Shown here: positions 57,101 to 64,000 of the stretch, piece by piece
How the letters are laid out: each line of letters opens with the position of its first letter
Position numbering within the stretch: the stretch's first letter is position 1
Assembly: GCF_001659605.2 (NCBI RefSeq)
Contig: NC_035164.2
Span: 1,017,001 to 1,081,000, forward strand
Direction of reading: 5' to 3'
Source of the DNA: Manihot esculenta
Lineage: Eukaryota; Streptophyta; Magnoliopsida; Malpighiales; Euphorbiaceae
DNA length: 64,000 bases
Made by a program: the position numbers and the translations under genes
The notes under the pieces: generated by a model
Told to the model about the DNA's origin: nothing
Seen by the model: the letters and a program-made list of their open reading frames with translations, nothing else
The model's database searches: none

Positions 57101-57613
57101 GAAGGACCCACAGACAGGGGGAGGTACCAGAGACTGGTAGGAAAACTGATTTATTTATCACACACCAGACCAGACGTGGCATATGCTGTGAGTTTGGTAA
57201 GTCAGTTCATGCATGATCCAAAACAAGACCATATGGAGGCAGCATTAAGAATCATTCGATATTTGAAAGGAACAGCTGGGATGGGCATGTTGTTCAAAAA
57301 GAATGGTCATTTCAGTATCAGTGGATATACGGACGCAAGTTGGGCAGGAGATCTCTCTGACAGACGATCTACTTCAAGATACTTTACCTTTGTCGGAGGA
57401 AATTTGGTAACGTGGAAAAGTAAGAAACAGAAGGTGGTGGCACTGTCAAGTGCTGAAGCAGAATTCAGGGGAATAGCAAAAGGACTGGCAGAACTCCTAT
57501 GGATCAGAAAGTTGATGTTTGAGCTTGGATTCCCATCAAAGGATGCAGCTGAACTCCGTTGTGACAACAAGGCGGCAATAAGCATTTCTGAAAATCCAGT
57601 TCAGCATGATTGA
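54164..57613 (+). pseudogene. Copia polyprotein, gag mostly deleted, RNase H truncated
   Basis: The 1149-codon frame keeps only about 80 residues of the gag N terminus (to ALQGAAK), then jumps through a short Gly-rich junction (about 80-100) to the region just before protease. The gag core and CCHC zinc knuckle are absent. Protease has DSG at 134-136. The integrase zinc-binding part begins near His264 (LWHRRYGHP); the core triad is D320, D383 and E419, with the correct 35-residue spacing between the last two. Reverse transcriptase shows DVKNAFLHGDLEEEVYM and the YVDD box at 893-896. RNase H shows YTDASWAGD and ALSSAEAEF, then an in-frame TGA at 57611. Homologous text continues in the same frame and meets a second stop (TAG, near 57703). 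Typical intact Copia polyproteins are about 1300-1450 residues. Confidence 0.93.
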
Positions 57614-57794
57614 ACAAAACATGTTGAAATAGACCGACATTTCATCAAAGAAAAGTTGGACAGTGGTCTGATATCTTTACCATTTGTTCGATCAGAGGAT
57701 CAATAGGCGGACATCCTAACCAAAGCAGTAGCTGGACGAATATTCCATGAGGTTTTGGGCAAGTTGGGTATGCTAGATCCACATGAACCAACTT

Positions 57795-57803
57795 GAGGGG
57801 GAG
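57795..57803 (+). other. Copia polypurine tract
   Basis: gagggggag lies directly before the TGTTGG start of the 3' LTR and would prime plus-strand DNA synthesis. Confidence 0.85.
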
Positions 57804-58071
57804 TGTTGGAAAGAATCCTCTGCCATGATTGTAAATCAATCAGTTGTTGGAAAGAATCCTATGCCATGATTGTAAATCAATCAGTGATCCTCTGTCATGA
57901 TTGTAAATCAGTCAGTGATCAAATCTTACCATATTTAGCATAGCACGATTCTAGGACATAATTGAGGGCTCAATCAAAGGTCTAATTGTTCATATCATGT
58001 ACTATATAAACTCTGTAACTTACTACACAAGAGGTAAGAAAATAAACAGTTTTCTTCCTATAATCTCAAGA
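57804..58071 (+). repeat. Copia 3' LTR
   Basis: It is identical by eye to the 5' LTR except for aggtaag versus aggtcag and a two-base shorter A-run near the end. It is followed at once by the target duplication attat. It retains the TATA box and the internal triplication, so it could drive transcription into the flank. Confidence 0.93.
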
Positions 58072-59395
58072 ATTATATGCGGATCCATATCTTTAAATGA
58101 TTTATTTTTTAAGGAAAGAATTAAAATAATTTTTATAAAATTATACATATTTTCATTTTTTAAAAAATAAATTTTATAAATTGAAAAAATCTTTATTTTA
58201 AATAAAAAATAAATTTAATTGAATTTTTATAAAATTTTTCATTTTAAATCAACACAAAAATTGAGATGAAATTTCACATAAATTTATCTAAAATATGGGA
58301 TTCTAAAAATGATCCATATGGTGTGCCTTGCGTAGATGTGGTGAACCAGTTTAGTGGACCGAAATCAGATATGTAAGCAAATTATTTTTTTTTTTAAGTA
58401 AAATGTAAATTTTAATCTCTATAATTTTAAAACAACAATTAATTAATCCCTACATAAAACAGAAAGAGCTGTGAAAATATGGAGACTACTCAATTTATTT
58501 TTAATAATAAAATATTAAATAATTAATTTTATTAATCTATAAGATTAAATAATAATTTTATGTAAATCATAACTCAGTTAAGCATAAATGAGAAATTTAG
58601 AACACTTGATTAGTGATGTTATTAAAACTAAAATAATGATGTGACCGGAATGGAATTATGTTGTGATCGGCTAAATCTATATAAAGAAAGTGAGGTGATG
58701 GATGTCCACGACAGCCATCTTGATATTCAAGTCAGTAAACTGGAGAATAAAGTGAACGAATAACTTGAGAGTATTTATGCAAGAGAATTACGTACCTTTG
58801 ACTTTGTGATCGTTCCCTATTTATACTATAAGAATGTGGGGATAAATATAGTATTTTCTGATAATCCGACAATAATATAGCTGACTCATTGATAAGAGAT
58901 TTTCAATGACTAATTAATTGAAAAATCCTATGATAGCAGGCGTAAGGGGATTTGCTGGATTGTAACTGTTAACGATAATTTTTTTATGGAGTCTTACCCT
59001 GAAGTTGAAAGGGCGAGTCTATCCGACTTGAAGGCGACCTGTCTTGAGGCTCAGTCTTCTTTTTTTCTCTGTTCTGAGCACCATGGTTGTTCGGATCTTC
59101 CTTTTCTAGGGGTTAAATTGCGTATTGTTTTATCAGATTTTTGCTACATGGCCCTGTTTTATGATGACAACTCACTGCCTACTTTGGGCGATTGTTGTGT
59201 AACATCAGAGGTCCACTTGTTGTTCTTTGATTTTTTAGATTCAAAGGTGACAATTGTCTTCATGATCTGGGCCATGTGGCTTGTTTGTTCGAGCTAAGCG
59301 TATAATGTCCTTGCTTTCTTTTTACTTGTCCTGCCGACTAGTCAGGTCCAAGTCTTGTCTAGCAAAAATTGATCCGAGTAATATAATAATGCATT

Positions 59396-59795
59396 GACGA
59401 GTTTTCGGGCTCTCTCTAGCACCAACTAGCCATGAGGATCATCTGGGCATCTTCTAGCCCTTACTAGCTTCTTGGCCTTTTCTATCCTTATCGAGCTTTC
59501 GGGCATTTTTCAGTCCTGGTGTACTTCCGAACATTTTTTTGTCTCGATCAGCCCTGACGAGTTTTCGGGCTTTCTCTAGCCTTAACGATCTTTCGGGCAT
59601 TCTCTAGCCCTAAGAAGCTCATGGACATTTCCTAGCCCTAACATGCTTCCAGACTTTTTCTAGTCCTGATGAGCTCACAGGCATTTCCTAGTCCTGACGT
59701 GCTTCCAGACTTTTTCTAGCCCTGATGAGCTTACAGGTATTTTTCCAGTCCTAACGTGCTTATAGGCTTTCTTTAGCCTGAATGAGCTTTCAGAC
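59396..59795. repeat. 28-bp degenerate minisatellite, unit A
   Basis: About a dozen units of 28 bases follow the pattern acgagctttcgggcattctct plus agcccta. The spacing is kept although the units differ at many positions, and two units carry 7-10-base inserts. The array recurs at 63524-63902 in unit B, with about one unit fewer there (near 63815). Confidence 0.85.
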
Positions 59796-60059
59796 ATCAA
59801 ATACCTTAGAATCTTTTTTTGAAGCGGGACTAACACCAGGTTAGTTCGCTTGGCGTATACCCGTCTTGCAGCCTGACATAAAATGTCTTAGAATTTCTTG
59901 ACTTATGGGGGTTTATTTCAGTGGGACTAACACCCGGTCTTCTGGCCTGACAGATTCCCGGCTTGTGGCATTAGTTTGTCTTTGTTTTCACGGTCCAACA
60001 CTCGGATTATGGCTTGGCAATTACCTTATAGCCTTTGTTTATTTCTGTTTCTGCAGTCC

Positions 60060-60280
60060 AATGTCTGGATTATGGCGTTGTGGCCTTATTATATAGGACC
60101 CATGCCCAGATGGCATTATGGTTTTGTTATGTGGAACCAATGCTTGGATGGCCTTGTGGCCTTGTTATGCGGGACCCATGTCTGGATAGCCTTGTGGCCT
60201 TGTTATGGGGGACTGACGCTCAGATGATCTTGTAGTCTTGTTATGCGGGATCGACACTCGGATTGCCTGGCATATTCTCT
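60060..60280. repeat. 38-bp degenerate minisatellite, unit A
   Basis: Successive units of about 38 bases share gccttgtggccttgttatg then cgggacccatgtctggat. Four to five copies are recognisable, each diverged. Short open frames rich in Gly, Leu and Trp cross the array because 38 is not a multiple of three; they are not genes. Confidence 0.8.
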
Positions 60281-60442
60281 TGTGACCTTTGTTCTTATCT
60301 CTATGCTTTCATCCATCCAACGTTTCTGACTGTAACGACCCGAAATAAAATTTTACCTTATGAATGTAGATAAATAATTTTTATGAATTAAGTGAAATTA
60401 AAATTTTAAAAAAATAAAATTGAATCCACCTTACTTAAATTT

Positions 60443-61413
60443 CTGCATTTGTCACGGGAGATGAGCACCTCTAGAATTTCACAACTTCTTTCCTCAACAA
60501 CTCATTCTTGGAATCTATCGACTTTAAATGTTGTTTTTGAGCCGAATGACATTAAACATATTCTGGCTATTCCTCTTAGTCTGTCTGATCGGGAAGACCG
60601 CTTCGTTTGGCATTTGAGAGGAGTGGCCTTTATTCCATTAGATCTGGCTATAGGATTGCAAGAAGCATGAAAAAGCAACAAAATGGCCTTTCATTAGGAG
60701 ATCCAGGTCCAAGTTTCATGGCTCACAATACCATGTTTTGGAAGCTGAACCTTCCTAATACGATAAGCATCTTCCTTTGGCTTTTTTGTCTAGAGAAGTT
60801 ACCCTACAGGTCGGCTCTTCATGAGCGTATCCCCCCATATCAACCTGGAGTTTTGTTTTTGAGGTGAGCGTGAGACTACTGATCATATCTTCTTTGCTTG
60901 CCCATATGCTGTAGAGAGTTGGTTGCATTCCCCTCTTAGACTTTGGTCCTCTCTTTTGCATAGCATGAAGATGATAGATAAATGGTTTGAAGTGTGCTCT
61001 ATTCTCTCCCAGACCTCAGATGGATGAAATCTCATTCAATTGTTTCGTTTTCTGCTGTGGTTTATTTAGAAAGACATGAATGATTTTATCTTCAACTAGA
61101 GAAGGAAACCTTTTCATGTATTATTGATTTGGAATCCTATGCTCAAGAGGACTTCAGGAAGGCCTGGTTGCAGTTTTCTCCTTCTCCTAGCCATCCTGTC
61201 ACCCATGCTGTTATTTGGCAACTGTCTGTTCTACGACTGTGGTTGCTCGGTATCATCATGGTAAAGTTCTGGATTGGTGCTGTCATTTATAGACATCCAT
61301 TACGGATCTCTTACTTTTGAAAAGCATCGAATACTAGGAGGTAAAATTGTTGGCAAAGAGCATAATCCCCTTTCATTTCCTTCAAAAAATTTTCTACCTA
61401 AAAAAAAAAAAAA
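60443..61413 (+). pseudogene. LINE 3' end, copy B
   Basis: This is the counterpart of 51990-53016. The first 73-codon frame is unchanged at the protein level. A deletion of about 60 bases near 61227 removes part of the RNase H-like remnant. The A-run is at 61400-61413. Reverse transcriptase is absent and frames are broken, as in copy A. Confidence 0.75.
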
Positions 61414-62599
61414 GGATATGCAGAAGAGTCAAATCAATGGGCCAAAGTAGAATAAAACCATGAAGTTGTTTCTCATGGATAGAGTGGGCTAGGGGTTTTT
61501 TTAAAGGGCCTTTGATTGAGATGGGGTTACTATTCTTATAAATGTTGAATCTATTATTCACTAGTCAGTAATTTTATATTTAATAAAAAAATAAATAATT
61601 AATATAATTTTTTAATAATATAAAAATAATTAGAGTTTAATATCTAAAGCATATAAATTTAAGACTCAAAGCAGTTCATTACTTTACTTGTCCATATTCT
61701 TTGAATTATTGATTTGATTATCAAAATAATTGTTAATAAGACAGCCACCTCATTTTTTCTACTTATAAATTACTGATGATTAAAGAGTTAAAAGAGATTT
61801 GACTACCGTACATAGGGCCGGAGGGAAGCTACGGTAAGGGAGGCATGTGCCATACCGGCGACTGGAAAATGCTTTGAAGGGGATGAAAGTGCCGCAGCGG
61901 CGCAGCCGGTGCCCTACCAAAGGGAAGTTTCTGGTTCGCCATTGACAGTACAACTAATAAACTTTAATTCAGTGAACTAGCTGATTTTTCAGTGATATTT
62001 AAATTATTTTATAATTTTAAAATTATATTTTGATTTTCAATTTTCAATTAAAATTAAATTAAAAAAAAATTCATATATTGCATGCACACCAATCTTTAGA
62101 TTAGTGTCCTGTGAGGCCTCGCAGACACTTCTGTCTATTATTTCTTTACAACATTTTTCAAGATGAAGTTGCTAAGGTAAAAGCAAATCGTTGTTAATTA
62201 TATGCGGATCCATATCTTTAAATGATTTATTTTTTAAGGAAAGAATTAAAATAATTTTTATAAAATTATACATATTTTCATTTTTTAAAAAATAAATTTT
62301 ATAAATTGAAAAAATCTTTATTTTAAATAAAAAATAAATTTAATTGAATTTTTATAAAATTTTTCATTTTAAATCAACACAAAAATTGAGATGAAATTTC
62401 ACATAAATTTATCTAAAATATGGGATTCTAAAAATGATCCATATGGTGTGCCTTGCGTAGATGTGGTGAACCAGTTTAGTGGACCGAAATCAGATATGTA
62501 AGCAAATTATTTTTTTTTTTAAAGTAAAATGTAAATTTTAATCTCTATAATTTTAAAACAACAATTAATTAATCCCTACATAAAACAGAAAGAGCTGTG

Positions 62600-64000
62600 A
62601 ACATATGGAGACTACTCAATGTATTTTTAATGATAAAATATTAAATAATTAATTTTATTAATCTATATAGATTAAATAATAATTTTATGTAAATCATAAC
62701 TCAGTTAAGCATAAATGAGAAATTTAGAAGGCTTGATTAGTGATGTTATTGAAACTAAAATAATGATGTGACCGGAATTGAATTATGTTGTGATCGGCTA
62801 AATCTATATAAAGAAAGTGAGGTGATGGATGTCCACGGCAACCACCTTGATATTCAAGTCAGTAAACTGGAGAATAAAGTGAACGAATAACTTGAGAGTA
62901 TTTATGCAAGAGAATTACGTACCTTTGACTTTGTGATCGTTCCCTATTTATACTGTAAGAAAGTGAGGATAAATATAGTATTTTTTGATAATCCGACAAT
63001 AATATAGCTGACTCATTGGTAAGAGATTTTCAATGACTAATTAATTGAAAAATCCTATGATAGCAGGCGTAAAGGGATTTGCTGGATTGTAACTGTTAAC
63101 GATAACTTTTTTATGGAGTCTTACCCTGAAGTTGAGAGGGCGAGTCTATCCGACTTGAAGGCGACCTGTCTTGAGGCCCAGTCTTCTTTTTTTCTCGGTT
63201 CTGAGCACTATGGTTGTCTGGATTTTCCTTTCTAGGGGTGAAATCGCGTATTGTTTTATCAGATTTTTGCTACGTGGCCCTGTCTTATGATGACAACTCA
63301 CTGCCTACTTTGGGCGATTGTTGTGTAACATCAGAGGTCCACTTGTTGTTCTTTGATTCTTTAGATTCAAATGTGACAGTTGTCTTCATGATCTAGGCCA
63401 TGTGGCTTGTTTGTTCGAGCTGAGCGCATGATGTCCTTACTTTCTTTTTACTTGTCCTGAAGACTAGTCAGGTCCAAGTCTTGTCTAGCAAAAATTGATC
63501 CGAGTAATATAATAATGCATTGACGAGTTTTCGGGATCTCTCTAGCACCAACTAGCCATGAGGATCATCTGGGCATTTTCTAGCCCTTACTAGCTTCTTG
63601 GCCTTTTCTAGCCTTATCGAGCTTTCGAGCATTTTTCAGTCCTGGTGTACTTCCGAACATTTTTTTGTCTCGATCAGCCCTGACGAGTTTTCGAGCTTTC
63701 TCTAGCCTTAACGATCTTTCGGGCATTCTCTAGCCCTAACAAGCTCATGGGCATTTCCTAGCCCTAACATGCTTCCTGACTTTTTCTAGTCCTGATGAGC
63801 TCACAGGCATTTCCTAGTCTTTTTCTAGCCCTGATGAGCTTACAGGTATTTTTCCAGTCCTAACGTGCTTATAGGCTTTCTTTAGCCTGAACGAGCTTTC
63901 AGACATCAAATACCTTAGAATCTTTTTTTGAAGCGGGACTAACACCCGGTTAGTTCGCTTGGCGTATACCCGTCTTGCAGCCTGACATAAAATGTCTTAG
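62600..64000 (-). mobile_element. LTR-like region on the minus strand, unit B (partial)
   Basis: This is the copy of 58600-59892. The TATA-like tataaatag (from about 62951) and R-U5-like wording are conserved, and the 28-bp array occupies 63524-63902. The 38-bp array lies beyond the window. Confidence 0.55.

Larger units (their letters stand above)
53798..58071 (+). mobile_element. Young, gag-deleted Copia LTR retrotransposon
   Basis: The 4274-base element is bounded by the 5-base duplication attat (53793-53797 and 58072-58076). The homologous uninterrupted site in unit B reads gttaattatatgcgg around 62194-62206, showing the exact empty target. The LTRs (270 and 268 bases) differ by one substitution and a two-base gap, so insertion is recent. 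The primer binding site directly follows the 5' LTR and the polypurine tract directly precedes the 3' LTR. The order protease, integrase, reverse transcriptase, RNase H defines Copia. Most of gag is missing and RNase H has in-frame stops, so any movement would need helper proteins. Confidence 0.95.
58600..60330 (-). mobile_element. LTR-like region on the minus strand, unit A
   Basis: Read on the minus strand, a TATA box (tataaatag, from about 58825) is followed by gggaacgatcacaaagtc, then cactttattctccagtttac, gacttgaatatcaagatgg, and ccatcacctcactttct with an atcacaacataattcc tail. This is the layout and wording of R-U5 regions in many plant Gypsy/LARD LTRs. The sequence upstream on that strand (59396-60280) would then be U3, and it consists largely of two minisatellite arrays. 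The 103-codon plus-strand open frame at 58986 is antisense to this region and is not a gene. The outer boundary is uncertain. Confidence 0.55.
51906..60334. repeat. Tandem composite repeat, unit A (interrupted by a Copia element)
   Basis: The sequence from 51906 to 53797 and from 58077 to 60334 is repeated almost base for base from 60360 onwards: position 51996 matches 60449 and position 58077 matches 62202. Without the 4.28-kb Copia insertion the unit is about 4.15 kb. It contains, in order, a fragment resembling a Gypsy LTR start, a LINE 3' end, a GC-rich island (53410-53535), AT-rich DNA, and a minus-strand LTR-like region with minisatellites. Unit A differs from B by scattered substitutions, mostly C/T or G/A in CpG contexts, and by one deletion of about 60 bases in B. 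Confidence 0.85.
60335..64000. repeat. Tandem composite repeat, unit B (runs off the window)
   Basis: Unit B begins with tgtaacgacccgaaataaaa, the typical opening of a plant Gypsy LTR, then follows unit A closely to the last base of the window, which corresponds to about 59892 in A. It lacks the Copia element. It preserves the left edge better than A, where the match starts only at aaattttacct (51910). The total unit should extend about 440 bases beyond the window. Confidence 0.85.

Noticed and set aside
58986..59297. 103-codon plus-strand frame in unit A, with a broken version at 63214-63396 in unit B
   Set aside because: It is antisense to a predicted LTR-like promoter region and is disrupted in the second copy, so it is not conserved as protein.
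59396..59795. Regularly spaced short repeats resembling a CRISPR array
   Set aside because: The repeats are contiguous with no unique spacers, are degenerate, and lie in plant retroelement DNA. This is a minisatellite.
59905..60235. Overlapping short frames rich in Gly, Leu, Trp and Cys
   Set aside because: They arise from the 38-bp minisatellite read in successive frames.
51906..64000. The two large direct repeats as giant LTRs of one retroelement
   Set aside because: They are adjacent with no internal region between them, and each contains unrelated elements in mixed orientation, so tandem duplication fits better.

Overview
The window is plant nuclear DNA. It is very AT-rich between genes, its genes have canonical GT-AG introns, and it carries a cytosolic-type tRNA-Leu gene and many degraded plant retroelements. 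The gene content is eudicot. A member of the spurge family such as cassava or rubber is my guess, but nothing in the sequence proves it.

Positions 1-30,000 hold three single-copy genes: a DUF868 gene (minus, 2149-3051), a three-exon 103-codon gene of the NUCLEAR FUSION DEFECTIVE 6-like mitochondrial family (minus, 12874-10490), and a ten-exon nucleobase-ascorbate transporter of the NAT11/NAT12 type (plus, 18763-27265, 703 aa). The small gene is visible only after splicing. Positions 30,000-37,000 hold two intronless, tandem arogenate/prephenate dehydratase genes (428 and 434 aa) in the same direction, with matching promoters and 3' UTRs. These make phenylalanine in plastids. The order NAT12-like then ADT3-like recalls Arabidopsis At2g27810-At2g27820, so this is probably a conserved gene neighbourhood with a local ADT duplication. 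A tRNA-Leu(AAG) gene lies at 44621-44700 (minus).

From about 45,000 to the end there is no convincing host gene apart from one doubtful 24-codon reading frame. This part holds foldback elements, a broken LINE (48,560-49,420, minus), and a tandemly repeated composite block. Unit A is 51,906-60,334 and unit B runs from 60,335 past the window end. Each unit has a Gypsy-like LTR edge, a LINE 3' end and a minus-strand LTR-like region with 28-bp tandem repeats. Unit A alone is interrupted by a young, gag-deleted Copia retrotransposon (53,798-58,071). Its empty target site is preserved in unit B.

Smaller elements elsewhere include a MULE-like MITE in the NFD6-like gene intron, a MITE in a NAT intron, a tRNA-derived SINE with an 18-bp target duplication (38,601-38,732), a probable solo LTR (41,666-42,072), and a short LTR-pair element (16,642-17,905). 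I found no CRISPR array, operon, biosynthetic cluster or clearly new enzymatic system. The most informative items are the hidden small gene, the ADT tandem array with displaced flanking blocks, and the datable nested insertion.
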